Shown here: piece after piece, positions 35,474 through 45,341 of the stretch | Layout of the letters: each line of letters begins with the position of its first letter | Position numbering within the stretch: position 1 is the stretch's first letter | Origin: LH-M37 sp965602855 | Lineage (GTDB): Bacteria; Pseudomonadota; Gammaproteobacteria; SZUA-229 | Assembly: GCA_965602855.1 (NCBI GenBank) | Contig: CBFCZV010000009.1 | Coordinates: 11,519 to 75,518, forward strand | Direction of reading: 5' to 3' | DNA: 64,000 nt | Translations under genes and position numbers: made by a program | Notes under the pieces: model-generated | Seen by the model: the letters and a program-made list of their open reading frames with translations, nothing else | What the model was told of the DNA's origin: nothing | The model's database searches: none

Positions 35474-38400
35474 ATGACCTGGTTTGACAAAATTCGTCTT
35501 TACCTGATTTACACGGTTGCCACAATACTGATTGTACTGGCGGTAGTTTTTAGTGTGTTGCGTATCGTGTTGCCTAATGCAACCGGCTACGTAGATGATG
35601 TTGAGCAAATATTAAGCGAGCAGATCGGCTTGCCAGTTTCGATTGCCAGTATGGACGCAGACATGTACTGGCTGGTGCCACGACTCAAACTGGTCGATGT
35701 CGTTATTTACGATAAAGATAAACAGCGTGAATTGCTGCGCCTCGATGAGGCTCTTTTTGCATTAGCCTTCGTTGATTCTATTCTTCAATTATCCCCCATT
35801 GTGGGTGATGTTGATCTGGTCGGTGCTGATCTTTATATCGAACGTCATGCCAATAATCAATGGCGTATTCAGGGTATTGATTTTGGCGGAGAGGTTACAG
35901 GCTCATCTACTGCTGATTCTTCAAATGAACTTATTTCCGCAATCAAAAATACCAGTTTCTCTTTACTCAATAGTAATATTCATTGGCAAGATTACAGGCT
36001 GCGTGATGGACAGCTTGATTTTATTGATGCCAATATTTTTATTGAGGAGTTTTTGGATGATCATAGCCTGGAAATTAATTTACAGTTACCAGAAAAATAT
36101 GGTCGTTTTCTTCGATTAATTGTTAAAACTGATGATGATATTGCGCAGATATTAGAAGCTGATCTGGATGTTTATTTGCAGGCTGAGTCGATTGATATAG
36201 GTAGATGGCTTACTATGTTGGATATTGCTGATTTGCCATCAGTCAAAGGCACTTTTAATGGTGAGCTATGGCTGTCACGCAAGGCAAATTTAATATCGCA
36301 TATTACGCTGGATGCAGTAGTAGAAAATTTTCAGCTTAAGCGAAAAGATTATGGTGAGTTTTCACTTGATGGTTTGTCTGGGCAATTTGAATGGATAAAG
36401 ACAAAAGGTGGGTGGGAGTTTGCTAGTCATGATATTTATTTACTCAACCAAAATGCGGCGTGGCCAGAGTTAGCGAATATTTCTGCAGCTCAAAATGTAG
36501 AGGGGTTGTTTTTCTCATCGACATATTTACGTTTACAGGATCTGATTGGTCTTGCAGACGTGGTTCTAAGCAAAGAACAATCAGTTTTTGTAAAAAAATA
36601 TCAGATGAACAAATTTGCTGGTGATTTTTATAATTCAACAGCATTTATTTCAGCGAGTGATAGTAAAGATGTAAGATTCTCGACGATCTTTGAGAATGTT
36701 GATTTTTCTGTTCCAGATAGTGAGATTTTATTTAAGGGTGTTGATGGATCATTGGCCTATGTGAAAGATCAGGCAAGAATTGAATTTTTATCTGAAACAG
36801 TGGTAATGGTTTTTGGTTCTTTGTTCCGTCAGCCACTCGATGCTGATTTAATAGAGGGAGTTGTATTTGCTACACGTGAAAACAATGACTGGCAGATCTC
36901 CGCAGAAGATCTCTATCTTTTGAATTCAGATCTTGAAATTAATACGCGTTTAAAAATACGGGTGAATGAGAAAGGCGCTTCACTTGCGGACATTCAATCT
37001 GATTTTAGAGATGTTAATGGTGCGGCAATAGGAAAATATTATCCACTGCCTGTTATGTCAAAAGATTTACTCGACTGGCTGGATATGGCTATCACTGACG
37101 GTTTTGTAGAATCGGGTAGTTTTATCATGCACGGTGATTTAAGTCGTTTCCCCTATGCTGATAACGACGGGATTATGGAAGTTGTTTTTGATGCCAGTTA
37201 CCTAACCTTGAATTTTCTTGAGGGCTGGCCCAGTTTAAATGGTCTAAGCAGTCATATTCGTTTTCATAACTCATCATTGTTTATCAATGATGCGAATGGA
37301 CAGACTTATCGTGGAGAACTAACGGATGCAAAGGTGCTTATACCTGATCTTTATGCTCCCCGCCTATTTATTGATGGGCATGTTGAAGCTCCCGCAGAGG
37401 ATCTTCAGCAATATGTATGGGATAGTGGTCTGGATGATATTCTGGGAGCAGCGATGAAACAGTTCCAGGCCAGTGGTAATACTGGGCTTGATCTGGAGCT
37501 TGAAATACCCCTCGATAATGGTGATGCAGTACAGGCAAGAGGTGCCTTGCAATTTAGAGGTAATGAGTTGTATTTGCCTGTGATGGATTATGTTCTGGAT
37601 GAAGTTAATGGTCGTCTGTTTTTTGATGGTGACCAGTTGAGCGCTAATGATATTGAGGCTGTTTTTGAAGGTGAATCAGTCATTATTGATGTGATGAGTA
37701 TTGATGTTTCAGATGATGATGAATTTAGCGCAAATATTTTTAGCACTAATAATCTTTTTGGTGAAGATGAAGTAGAAGCTCATTCTGAATTAATCTTTAA
37801 TATAAAAGGACGTTTACCTGCTGATGGCATGTTGAAAAAATTTGACTGGATACCAAAGGACTGGGTGGCTGGTGCTTCAGATTGGGATGTAGTGGTGCAT
37901 CTGCCAAAAGATACTGAGGATTATTCTGTTCGTGTTGAAATGGATTCAAAACTTGAAGGTACGACTATCAGCCTGTCAGATGCGGTGAGTAAAAATTCAG
38001 ATGAATTGTTACCAGTTAATCTTGAAATTAAGGCATTGTTTGATGGTTTGCAGGTGGATGTTAAATCGGAAAAAAACTTCACATTGTTTGCAACCAGAAA
38101 TGATGAAAGTGTCTGGGATTTTGTAGTTGATTCCAGTTTGATTCGAGGTAGTGGTGAATTTGCAGAAGACCTGAACAAAGATTCAGCGGCATTGCTTGAT
38201 CTTGAGTACATTGATCTGCTGACTTTGTTTGAGTCTAGTGGTGAAGGTGGTGAGGCTGTATCATTAAAGCCCACTTTTTTCCCGTCATTAAATTTTAAAA
38301 CCAAGGTGCTTTCGTGGAATGATTGGGAATTTAGTGACGTCAGGCTGGATACTAGCTGGAATTCTCATGGCATGCTGATTGATTCAATAAGTTTGCACGG

Positions 38401-39118
38401 GCCGTCACTACAGATTGAGGGTAAGGGTAGCTGGCTGAGTTCATGGCAGAACGCGCATGAATCCAATTTTAATTTTAATGTAAAGAGTGACGATCTTGGG
38501 CGCACACTAACTATATTAGATCTTACTAAAAATATGAAGCGTGGTGACTATGTGGGTAAGGTCAACTGGCGCTGGTTCGATGAACCTTATCGTTTTTCAT
38601 GGAAAACAGTGCAGGGTAATTCGAATTTTACGATGAAAGAGGGTGAAATTAAGGCGATGGACCCAGGGGCGAGTGGCAGAATTGTCGGTTTGCTTAATGT
38701 GTTTAAGCTGTTTGATCGATTAACACTGGATTTTAGTGATGTTTCAGGTGAGGGTTTTGCTTTTGATTCGGTCGAAGGTAATTTCAAATTTCAAGATGGT
38801 CATGCATTTGCTGAAAATATTGAAATCAGTGCGGCAGCTGCCAACATGAAGTTGACAGGAAATATTGGTACAGTTGATCGAGATTATGATTTGCATATGC
38901 AGGTCAGGCCTCGCTCATCTGCAGCGGCCTTTACTGGTGGAACGTTGGCCGGTGGCCCGGTTTTGGGTGCTGGGCTGGTGCTGATCAGCAAATTGTTTGG
39001 GCTTGAAAAGAGTGCTTACGATGAATATGAAATAACAGGCGTGTGGGATGATCCACAGATTGAGCAGATTGAGAAACATAGTGTAGAGGCTGAAGTGAAG
39101 CCTGAGGATGAAGAATGA
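35474..39118 (+). CDS. yhdP: YhdP-family AsmA-like envelope protein
   Basis: 1214 aa. One N-terminal membrane helix (about 13-35) is followed by a very long periplasmic region of beta-strands and, near the end, the family segment GEGFAFDSVEGNFKFQDGHA and AFTGGTLAGGPVLGAG. Members of the YhdP/AsmA/TamB family form long hydrophobic grooves thought to carry phospholipids to the outer membrane. Length is close to E. coli YhdP (1266 aa). The stop overlaps the next start by four bases (ATGA). Confidence 0.93.
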   Translation: MTWFDKIRLYLIYTVATILIVLAVVFSVLRIVLPNATGYVDDVEQILSEQIGLPVSIASMDADMYWLVPRLKLVDVVIYDKDKQRELLRLDEALFALAFVDSILQLSPIVGDVDLVGADLYIERHANNQWRIQGIDFGGEVTGSSTADSSNELISAIKNTSFSLLNSNIHWQDYRLRDGQLDFIDANIFIEEFLDDHSLEINLQLPEKYGRFLRLIVKTDDDIAQILEADLDVYLQAESIDIGRWLTMLDIADLPSVKGTFNGELWLSRKANLISHITLDAVVENFQLKRKDYGEFSLDGLSGQFEWIKTKGGWEFASHDIYLLNQNAAWPELANISAAQNVEGLFFSSTYLRLQDLIGLADVVLSKEQSVFVKKYQMNKFAGDFYNSTAFISASDSKDVRFSTIFENVDFSVPDSEILFKGVDGSLAYVKDQARIEFLSETVVMVFGSLFRQPLDADLIEGVVFATRENNDWQISAEDLYLLNSDLEINTRLKIRVNEKGASLADIQSDFRDVNGAAIGKYYPLPVMSKDLLDWLDMAITDGFVESGSFIMHGDLSRFPYADNDGIMEVVFDASYLTLNFLEGWPSLNGLSSHIRFHNSSLFINDANGQTYRGELTDAKVLIPDLYAPRLFIDGHVEAPAEDLQQYVWDSGLDDILGAAMKQFQASGNTGLDLELEIPLDNGDAVQARGALQFRGNELYLPVMDYVLDEVNGRLFFDGDQLSANDIEAVFEGESVIIDVMSIDVSDDDEFSANIFSTNNLFGEDEVEAHSELIFNIKGRLPADGMLKKFDWIPKDWVAGASDWDVVVHLPKDTEDYSVRVEMDSKLEGTTISLSDAVSKNSDELLPVNLEIKALFDGLQVDVKSEKNFTLFATRNDESVWDFVVDSSLIRGSGEFAEDLNKDSAALLDLEYIDLLTLFESSGEGGEAVSLKPTFFPSLNFKTKVLSWNDWEFSDVRLDTSWNSHGMLIDSISLHGPSLQIEGKGSWLSSWQNAHESNFNFNVKSDDLGRTLTILDLTKNMKRGDYVGKVNWRWFDEPYRFSWKTVQGNSNFTMKEGEIKAMDPGASGRIVGLLNVFKLFDRLTLDFSDVSGEGFAFDSVEGNFKFQDGHAFAENIEISAAAANMKLTGNIGTVDRDYDLHMQVRPRSSAAAFTGGTLAGGPVLGAGLVLISKLFGLEKSAYDEYEITGVWDDPQIEQIEKHSVEAEVKPEDEE

Positions 39119-39483
39119 GTGTGCATAAAATTATCGTTTTTTTTATTCTTGCCTTTTTGTTTTCACCAGTGGCGATTGCGGAAACGCCTGAATTGAATGA
39201 TCTGCAGTGGAAATTGACGGAAGAGCAATGGGATCTGGTAAAGCAGGGTGATCAATTATTGAAAATGCCGGTAATGAAGCAGATGGTCGAAGCATGGGGG
39301 CAGCAGCAGGGGCAGGGCATTGAATTAAGATATCCTGGCGGTGAAGAAGGGGAGTTATGGGTTGAGGAATTGATGGATAGGTTGATTTCGCTGGCGATTC
39401 CTTCAAAATACCTGTCTGCAGTTGCTGGTAGTGGTGAAGCAGATGTTATTATTATTAAAATATTTAAAGTTGGAGATGTATAG
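39115..39483 (+). CDS. Small exported hypothetical protein
   Basis: 122 aa with a clear signal peptide (VHKIIVFFILAFLFSPVAIA, cleavage near residue 22). The mature part begins ETPELNDLQWKLTEEQWDL and contains a Gln/Gly-rich stretch (WGQQQGQGIELRYPGGEEGELWVEE). I do not recognise a family. It is inserted between yhdP and the nitrilase gene and overlaps yhdP by ATGA, so it is translated with it. Confidence 0.75.
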   Translation: MSVHKIIVFFILAFLFSPVAIAETPELNDLQWKLTEEQWDLVKQGDQLLKMPVMKQMVEAWGQQQGQGIELRYPGGEEGELWVEELMDRLISLAIPSKYLSAVAGSGEADVIIIKIFKVGDV

Positions 39484-39485
39484 CA

Positions 39486-40316
39486 GTGAGTAAGGTTGCA
39501 GCAATTCAAATGGCATCAGGCCCCAATGTGCAGGCAAATCTGGACGAGGCTGAAAAATTTATAAAAATAGCCGTTAAGCAGGGTGCTGAGCTCATCGTTT
39601 TGCCTGAAAACTTTGCCATCATGGGCATGACCGAAATGGATAAGGTTGGCGTTTCCGAGAAATATGGTCAGGGTTTGATCCAGGATTTTTTGAGTACCCA
39701 GGCTTCAACACATGGTATTTGGCTGGTCGGTGGCACTCTCCCCATTCAGTCTGATGAAGCAAATAAAGTCTATGCCACCTGCTTGCTGTTCAATGACTCT
39801 GGTGAAGTGGCTGCGCGTTATGACAAGATTCATTTGTTTGATGTGACTCTGGAAGAAAGTGATGAAAGTTACACCGAGTCTGAAACCACGACTCCGGGCG
39901 ATGAAGTGATTGTTGCCGATACACCTTTTGGTCGCCTGGGTCTGGCTATTTGCTACGATCTGCGTTTTCCTGAGGTGTTCAGGGCGATGGCCGATGTCGG
40001 TATTGATATATGCGTGCTGCCTTCGGCGTTCACCAGTCTGACGGGTAAGGCGCATTGGGAAACATTGATTCGTGCACGCGCAATAGAAAATTTATCGTAT
40101 ATGGTGGCGGCCGCACAGGGTGGTTACCACGTTAATGGTCGTGAAACTCATGGCGATAGCATGATTGTCGATCCATGGGGCATGGTACTCAATCGCTTGC
40201 CGCACGGCACGGGTGTGGTGGTGTCGGAAATTGATATCAACAAACTTCAGAAGACACGTCAATTATTCCCAGCACTGCAGCACAGACGGCTGAATTGTAA
40301 AATAAACTACGCCTGA
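39486..40316 (+). CDS. Carbon-nitrogen hydrolase (Nit family, omega-amidase-like)
   Basis: 276 aa of the nitrilase superfamily with the full catalytic triad: Glu41 (LPENF), Lys114 (RYDKIHLFD) and Cys156 (AICYDLRFPEV). Close relatives hydrolyse deaminated glutathione or act as omega-amidase. The start codon at 39486 is ATG or GTG depending on spacing: the reading begins GTGAGTAAG. In many gammaproteobacteria the yhdP-nit pair is followed by tldD; that gene is not here, and the convergent darP gene follows instead. Confidence 0.88.
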   Translation: MSKVAAIQMASGPNVQANLDEAEKFIKIAVKQGAELIVLPENFAIMGMTEMDKVGVSEKYGQGLIQDFLSTQASTHGIWLVGGTLPIQSDEANKVYATCLLFNDSGEVAARYDKIHLFDVTLEESDESYTESETTTPGDEVIVADTPFGRLGLAICYDLRFPEVFRAMADVGIDICVLPSAFTSLTGKAHWETLIRARAIENLSYMVAAAQGGYHVNGRETHGDSMIVDPWGMVLNRLPHGTGVVVSEIDINKLQKTRQLFPALQHRRLNCKINYA

Positions 40317-40350
40317 TTGACGTAAATCTAACTTGTTTCTGAACTGGATT

Positions 40351-40854
40351 TTATTCCTGCAAGTCTCGCAAATATTTAAATAATTTTCGTGCCGAGGCCG
40401 GTGGTTTTTCCTGCTGCAGCTCACGTTTTGCCTGACGAATCAGCTGATTAATGTGCTGACGATCAATATTCGGATGAGCATCAATAATTTCAGAGAGGGC
40501 TGTTTTGTCATCGGCCAGTAACTGGTCGCGCCATCGCTCTACCTTTCTAAATTGTATGGTATTGGTATCGTGCTTATGTTTGATCTGTTCTAGCTGGATT
40601 TTTATCTCGTCAGCATCAATCTGGCGCATAATCTTGCCGATGTATTGACGTTGCCGTTTAAGACCGCTCCGGGACTGTAATTTTTTTGCTTCACGCACAG
40701 CGTTGAGCAGGGTATCGGGCAGGCTCATGGTGTTGAGCTCTTCCTGCTTGAGTGAAATCAGTGTGTCGCCCAGTTTTTTTAGTGCATCACAGTCACGTTT
40801 TTCCTGTGATTTACTGGGTGCTAGTTCTTCTTCAAATTCGTCCTCATTTTTCAC
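40351..40854 (-). CDS. darP: Ribosome biogenesis factor DarP (YjgA, DUF615)
   Basis: 167 aa, all helical and highly charged, with the DUF615 pattern (SKSQEKRDCDALKKLGDTLISL near the start, RDQLLADDKTALSEI in the middle, and a Lys/Arg-rich end FKYLRDLQE). It associates with late 50S assembly intermediates in E. coli. Its start overlaps the stop of the DUF3108 gene by four bases, so translation is coupled. Confidence 0.9.
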   Translation of the reverse strand: MKNEDEFEEELAPSKSQEKRDCDALKKLGDTLISLKQEELNTMSLPDTLLNAVREAKKLQSRSGLKRQRQYIGKIMRQIDADEIKIQLEQIKHKHDTNTIQFRKVERWRDQLLADDKTALSEIIDAHPNIDRQHINQLIRQAKRELQQEKPPASARKLFKYLRDLQE

Positions 40855-41654
40855 TGTTCATCAAGCTCCTCTATTTCGTCTGCCTCTGTATTGAAAGTCA
40901 TCGTTTTGTCAGTAGAAAATTGAGCATGATTGAGTAACATTGTGAGTTGTAGTTTACCTTTTTTCCACTTTTCAATTTTAACGGGTAGGTTGTTCAGGCT
41001 GGGTGCTAGCCACAAATAAATAGGATTTTTTTTAGCACTGCCATCGCGCTCTGTTTTGATGGTTTGAATGGTGTTGCCATTGACCTCGATTTCTTCAGTG
41101 CCATGGGTAATAAAGGAATAGCTTATGAATTTTCCTTTGACCATCATGGTGTATTGCTGGGGTTCGGTTTTCTCTTTTGTGTTGAGCATTAGGGGAACCT
41201 GGTAGCTACTGGTGTCCCATACGGGCTTATCTACTTTGAGTTCCAGTTTGTTGCCATAGGCGGTGCCACTGACTTTTCCCAGTAGTTTCTCGTCAGATTG
41301 AATCCAGTCAATTTTTAAATCTATATCGCGATTTTTTTTATCTTTTGATTTTTGTTTGTGGCTGAATTCAGTCAACAATAACTGATTGTTTTGATTAGAC
41401 AGAAAACTGTTCTCATCCAGCACATCATTTCGTATCAGCGCTGCCAGTCCTACAGTCTCAGTGTGCTGGCTTATGCGCACACCATTGTTTTCATGTTTGA
41501 GTGAGAAATTAATTTTGGCGATAGCTATGCCAAATTTCTCAATGCTATAACTGGCGTTGTATTCGAGCGGCAGTGCAAAGCCTGATGATGGCAGCAGGAT
41601 CAGAGCAAGTAATAAGCTTTTTACTGAGGTAAGGAAAGCGTGTTGTTTTGCCAT
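40851..41654 (-). CDS. DUF3108 domain exported protein
   Basis: 267 aa with a signal peptide (residues 1-27, SLLLALILLPSSGFA). The DUF3108 family is recognised by LEYNASYSIEKFGIAIAKINFSL at the mature N-terminus and YLWLAPSLNNLPVKIEKW near residue 225. Function is not established. It directly follows purN, a gammaproteobacterial arrangement, and overlaps the purN end by 34 bases in another frame. Confidence 0.87.
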   Translation of the reverse strand: MAKQHAFLTSVKSLLLALILLPSSGFALPLEYNASYSIEKFGIAIAKINFSLKHENNGVRISQHTETVGLAALIRNDVLDENSFLSNQNNQLLLTEFSHKQKSKDKKNRDIDLKIDWIQSDEKLLGKVSGTAYGNKLELKVDKPVWDTSSYQVPLMLNTKEKTEPQQYTMMVKGKFISYSFITHGTEEIEVNGNTIQTIKTERDGSAKKNPIYLWLAPSLNNLPVKIEKWKKGKLQLTMLLNHAQFSTDKTMTFNTEADEIEELDEQ

Positions 41655-42286
41655 GTTGCTATTTCCCTGACAGGTTTGTTATCAAAATGTACATGATTAT
41701 CTTTCAGTCTTAGTTGCCCACTGGTGAACCATTCTATAGCGAGCGGATAAATAATATGTTCCTGTTCCAATACGCGCTCAGCCAGCGTTTTTTCATCGTC
41801 ATCATCAAGTACGGGTACTGTAGCCTGTATGACAACAGGGCCGCTATCAAGTTCGTTGCTGACAAAATGAATGCTGGCACCGTGTTGTTTGTTGCCTGCT
41901 TTCAAAGCCCGGCGGTGCGTATGCATGCCTTTGAACTCGGGTAGTAATGATGGGTGAATATTGAGTATTCGGTCTTCGTATTGTTCGATAAAGGCTTCTG
42001 GCAATATTCTCATAAAACCGGCTAGCACAATCAGGTCTGGTTTGAGTTCAGCAACCTGCTCAGCCAGAGCATGGTCAAATTGCGAACGGTCAGGGAATTT
42101 TGTGTGGTCAATAACAATAGTGTTAATGCCAGCAGATTCAGCTCTTTCCAGGCCTAAAACATCGGGTCGATTACTAATGACAGCGCTGATGTTTGTGTGA
42201 ATCTTTTTCTCAGCAACAGCGTCAATAATTGCCTGAAGATTACTGCCCGAGCCAGAAATCAATATGACAATTGATGGCGTACTCAT
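41621..42286 (-). CDS. purN: Phosphoribosylglycinamide formyltransferase PurN
   Basis: Transfers a formyl group from 10-formyl-THF to GAR in purine synthesis. I choose ATG 42286 (221 aa, MSTPSIVILISGSGSNLQAI); the longer frame would overlap purM by 58 bases. The catalytic Asn-His-Asp set lies in ILNIHPSLLPEFKG and IHFVSNELDSGPV. It is preceded by purM after 11 bases, forming the usual purMN operon. Confidence 0.95.
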   Translation of the reverse strand: MSTPSIVILISGSGSNLQAIIDAVAEKKIHTNISAVISNRPDVLGLERAESAGINTIVIDHTKFPDRSQFDHALAEQVAELKPDLIVLAGFMRILPEAFIEQYEDRILNIHPSLLPEFKGMHTHRRALKAGNKQHGASIHFVSNELDSGPVVIQATVPVLDDDDEKTLAERVLEQEHIIYPLAIEWFTSGQLRLKDNHVHFDNKPVREIATWQNNTLSLPQ

Positions 42287-42297
42287 GGCTGAATTGT

Positions 42298-43353
42298 TTA
42301 CTTGAAAATAACGTCGGCTTTGCCTGAAGATTGAGCGATCTCGCCCAAACGCCACGCTTTTTCACCGGCATCATTGAAGGCTTTGATGGTCTTGCCCGCA
42401 TCTTCTTCAGCAACAATTACTGCCATGCCAATACCGCAGTTGAAAGTTCGGTACATCTCGTTCATTTCGATATTGCCGTTCTTTTGTAACCATTCAAATA
42501 CGGTAGGCAACTGACAGCTCTGTTCATCGAGAATAGCCTGTGTGTTTTCAGGTAAAACGCGAGGAATGTTTTCCAGTAGACCGCCACCGGTAATGTGTGC
42601 CAGCGCGTGCAGAGGAATGGTTTTTAATACTTCAAGAATCGATGAAGCATAAATACGTGTGGGTGCCAGCAGTGCATCACCCAGAGATGTTTCGCCGCAG
42701 GCCTGATCCAGTGAAGCATTGCTGACTTCAATAACTTTACGTACCAGAGAATATCCGTTCGAATGTGGGCCACTGGAGGCCAGTGCAATAATGGCGTCAC
42801 CGGCTTTTACTTTTGAACCATCGATGATATTTTCTTTTTCGGCAACACCAACGCAGAAACCGGCCAGATCGTAATCGCCTTCGCTATACATGCCCGGCAT
42901 TTCAGCGGTTTCACCACCGATGAGAGCAGCGCCAGACTGGCGACAGCCTTCGGCGATGCCTTCTACTACATCGGCAGCAATTTCGGTGTCCAGCTTGCCG
43001 GTAGCGTAGTAATCGAGGAAGAACAGCGGTTCGGCACCCAGTACCAGAATGTCATTGACGCACATGGCGACCAGATCGATACCGATGGTATCGTGCTTGC
43101 CGAGTTCTATGGCCAGTTTCAATTTGGTACCAACGCCATCGGTGCCAGAAACCAGCACCGGTTGTTTGTAGCCAGCAGGGATTTCAAACAGGCCGCCAAA
43201 ACCACCTATGCTACCCATCACACCGGGGCGTTTGGTACTGGCTACGCTGCCACGAATTTTATCAACCAGCTGATTGCCCGCGTCGATATCGACACCGGCA
43301 TCGCGGTAACTAAGAGAAGGTGCAGTATTCTTGTTTTGAGTGTTATCCGACAT
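42298..43353 (-). CDS. purM: Phosphoribosylformylglycinamidine cyclo-ligase PurM
   Basis: 351-aa ATP-dependent AIR synthetase. It begins with SYRDAGVDIDAGNQLVDKI and includes the ATP-binding GTDGVGTKLKLA and the GGETAEMPGMY segment near 155. First gene of purMN, divergent from the DUF2066 gene, as in Pseudomonas. Confidence 0.97.
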   Translation of the reverse strand: MSDNTQNKNTAPSLSYRDAGVDIDAGNQLVDKIRGSVASTKRPGVMGSIGGFGGLFEIPAGYKQPVLVSGTDGVGTKLKLAIELGKHDTIGIDLVAMCVNDILVLGAEPLFFLDYYATGKLDTEIAADVVEGIAEGCRQSGAALIGGETAEMPGMYSEGDYDLAGFCVGVAEKENIIDGSKVKAGDAIIALASSGPHSNGYSLVRKVIEVSNASLDQACGETSLGDALLAPTRIYASSILEVLKTIPLHALAHITGGGLLENIPRVLPENTQAILDEQSCQLPTVFEWLQKNGNIEMNEMYRTFNCGIGMAVIVAEEDAGKTIKAFNDAGEKAWRLGEIAQSSGKADVIFK

Positions 43354-43467
43354 TATTGAAAGCCAGTGCTATGTAATATTAAAGATGATTTTAAGATGCG
43401 ATATTCTACACGCTCCGAGCTGTGTGATTGTATAATCTGTCGAAATAATCTTCTAATTAGTCCGTAT

Positions 43468-44616
43468 ATGGTGTATCAAAAAACAAGCGCCCTGATATTT
43501 GTCTTACTGACGACCCTGTTGGCTCCGCTGACAGTCTCTGCTGTGGTGGTGGAAGACTTGTTTGAGGTCGATATGCCTGTTCTGGACGAGAGTAAAGCTA
43601 TCCGTCGTGCTGCGCTGGATGATGGTTTGATCGAGGTATTGATCAGGGTCTCCGGTGACAGCAATATTCTGAAAAAAGTTAAAGCGCCAGCTTCAAATAA
43701 TTATGTGAAGCAATTTAAATATTCGGTGCAGGCGGCAGAAGAGGCGGGTGGAGAGGCTTCGCAGCGACTTTGGGTTCGCTATAATGAGACAAAAATACTG
43801 GGTTTCTTGCGCAAGCAGGCCATTCCCATCTGGGGAAAGCATCGAAGCCAGCTGGTGATGTGGCTGGCCGTTCGAGATGGCAGTCAACGCTATATTCTAA
43901 AAGGCAGTGATGTTTCCCAGATTAAATCAAAAACAGATATGGCTCTGGGTCGTCGAGGGATCCCGGTAATCTGGCCAAAAAATGATGCGCTTGATCAGCA
44001 GGATGTTCGCTTTGCTGACATCTGGGCGGGTTTCCCTGACCCAATCAAACAGGCTTCGAAACGATATTCGCAGGGCCCCGCTATTGCTGCCAACATGAGC
44101 TGGAATGGCCGTGTCTGGAAAGCGGAATGGTCATTATTCATGGGCGACGAAATTCGTAAATGGAGCCTGAGTGGTGCTGATTATGCAACCCTGATTGCAC
44201 GAGCCACTGATTTGGCTGCTGATGCCATGGGACAGGGATTTGCAGCGCTGGAATCTTTTGGTGTCTCGCAGCAAAAAACGCTGACGGTAGAAGTTGGCCG
44301 GGTGGCGAGCGTGAAAGATTTTCGACGTATCGAAAAATACCTGTCGAGTTTATCAGCTGTGCAGTCGGTGCAATTGTCACAGGTCGAGTCAGAGCGTGTA
44401 TTCTTTGATTTAATTCTGCGCACCAAAGCTGATGATTTACTGACTTTAATTCAGTCGGGTTCGGTTATGGCACCAGCGCCTGAAGAAGAGAGCAATGAGT
44501 TGAAGGATGAGCCCGTGGTTGCTATTGCGCCAGATATTACGCCTAATACCACTGTCGCGGATGTTCCATCGCCGGCTGCGTTGATAGTGACGCCCTATCG
44601 TTTTGTGCTGCGTTGA
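43468..44616 (+). CDS. DUF2066 domain exported protein
   Basis: 382 aa from ATG 43468, the start that places a signal peptide (LIFVLLTTLLAPLTVSA) at the N-terminus; the 34 residues upstream in the same frame look non-coding. The DUF2066 pattern covers the first 280 residues (ALDDGLIEVLIRVSGDSNIL, LVMWLAVRDGSQRYIL). Function unknown. The conserved gene order purM / DUF2066 / hda matches Pseudomonas. The stop overlaps no gene, but hda starts two bases later. Confidence 0.85.
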   Translation: MVYQKTSALIFVLLTTLLAPLTVSAVVVEDLFEVDMPVLDESKAIRRAALDDGLIEVLIRVSGDSNILKKVKAPASNNYVKQFKYSVQAAEEAGGEASQRLWVRYNETKILGFLRKQAIPIWGKHRSQLVMWLAVRDGSQRYILKGSDVSQIKSKTDMALGRRGIPVIWPKNDALDQQDVRFADIWAGFPDPIKQASKRYSQGPAIAANMSWNGRVWKAEWSLFMGDEIRKWSLSGADYATLIARATDLAADAMGQGFAALESFGVSQQKTLTVEVGRVASVKDFRRIEKYLSSLSAVQSVQLSQVESERVFFDLILRTKADDLLTLIQSGSVMAPAPEEESNELKDEPVVAIAPDITPNTTVADVPSPAALIVTPYRFVLR

Positions 44617-44618
44617 TC

Positions 44619-45341
44619 ATGTCATCGTCCAGCAAGGCCAATCAATCGTTTAGGCAGTTGCCGCTGCATTTTGGTGTTCGTGACGTTTTTAGTTTCGATA
44701 CACTGGTGGCGGGCAGTAATGAAGTTGCTGTGGGTATCGTTCAGCAATGTGCACTGGGCGAAGGTGAAAAACAGGTGTATATCTGGTCGCCGCACAGTGA
44801 AGGCAAAAGTCATTTGTTGCAGGCAGCCTGTCATCTGGCGGCCAGTCATCAGCGCACAGTCTGTTATTTGCCCGCAGAAGAGATTATCAATCAGTCGGTT
44901 CAGATACTGGAAGGGTTGGAGCAGTTGAATCTGGTTTGTCTGGACAATGTAAACCTGATGGCGCAATCGACTGAATGGGAAGAAGCCCTGTTTGATTTAA
45001 TCAACCGCATGCGTGAAACGGGCAATAGCCTGTTACTGACGGCTTCTGTATCTCCCGAGGCGTTAAAGGTGAAACTGCCGGATTTACGCTCGCGTCTGGT
45101 CTGGGGGCCGGTATTTCAATTGCAGGCTTTGAGTGATGTTGAGAAACGTGAAGCGCTGCGAATTCGCGCCGGACAACGAGGCCTGGAATTGCCAGATAAT
45201 GTTGCCGAATATTTAATGCGCCATTATCCACGAGATTTGTTCGGTCTATTTGAACGCCTGGAAGTGCTGGATACCGCTGCCATGGCGATGCAACGACGGT
45301 TAACGGTACCCTTTGTTAAGTCCGTGCTGGATGACGTTTAA
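44619..45341 (+). CDS. hda: DnaA inactivator Hda
   Basis: 240 aa from ATG 44619. The beta-clamp-binding motif QLPLHF lies at about residues 13-18, and an AAA+ domain related to DnaA follows with a degenerate Walker A (SPHSEGKSH) and the sensor segment DLRSRLVWGPVFQL. With the clamp it promotes hydrolysis of DnaA-bound ATP after initiation. It follows DUF2066 and precedes the convergent DUF2069 gene, as in related species. Confidence 0.93.
   Translation: MSSSSKANQSFRQLPLHFGVRDVFSFDTLVAGSNEVAVGIVQQCALGEGEKQVYIWSPHSEGKSHLLQAACHLAASHQRTVCYLPAEEIINQSVQILEGLEQLNLVCLDNVNLMAQSTEWEEALFDLINRMRETGNSLLLTASVSPEALKVKLPDLRSRLVWGPVFQLQALSDVEKREALRIRAGQRGLELPDNVAEYLMRHYPRDLFGLFERLEVLDTAAMAMQRRLTVPFVKSVLDDV

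Noticed and set aside
42298..42355. Longer N-terminus of PurN reaching into purM
   Set aside because: The added residues lack family similarity; the ATG at 42286 gives the standard start.
43366..43467. 34 extra N-terminal residues for the DUF2066 protein
   Set aside because: They would hide the signal peptide and carry several Cys with no family match.
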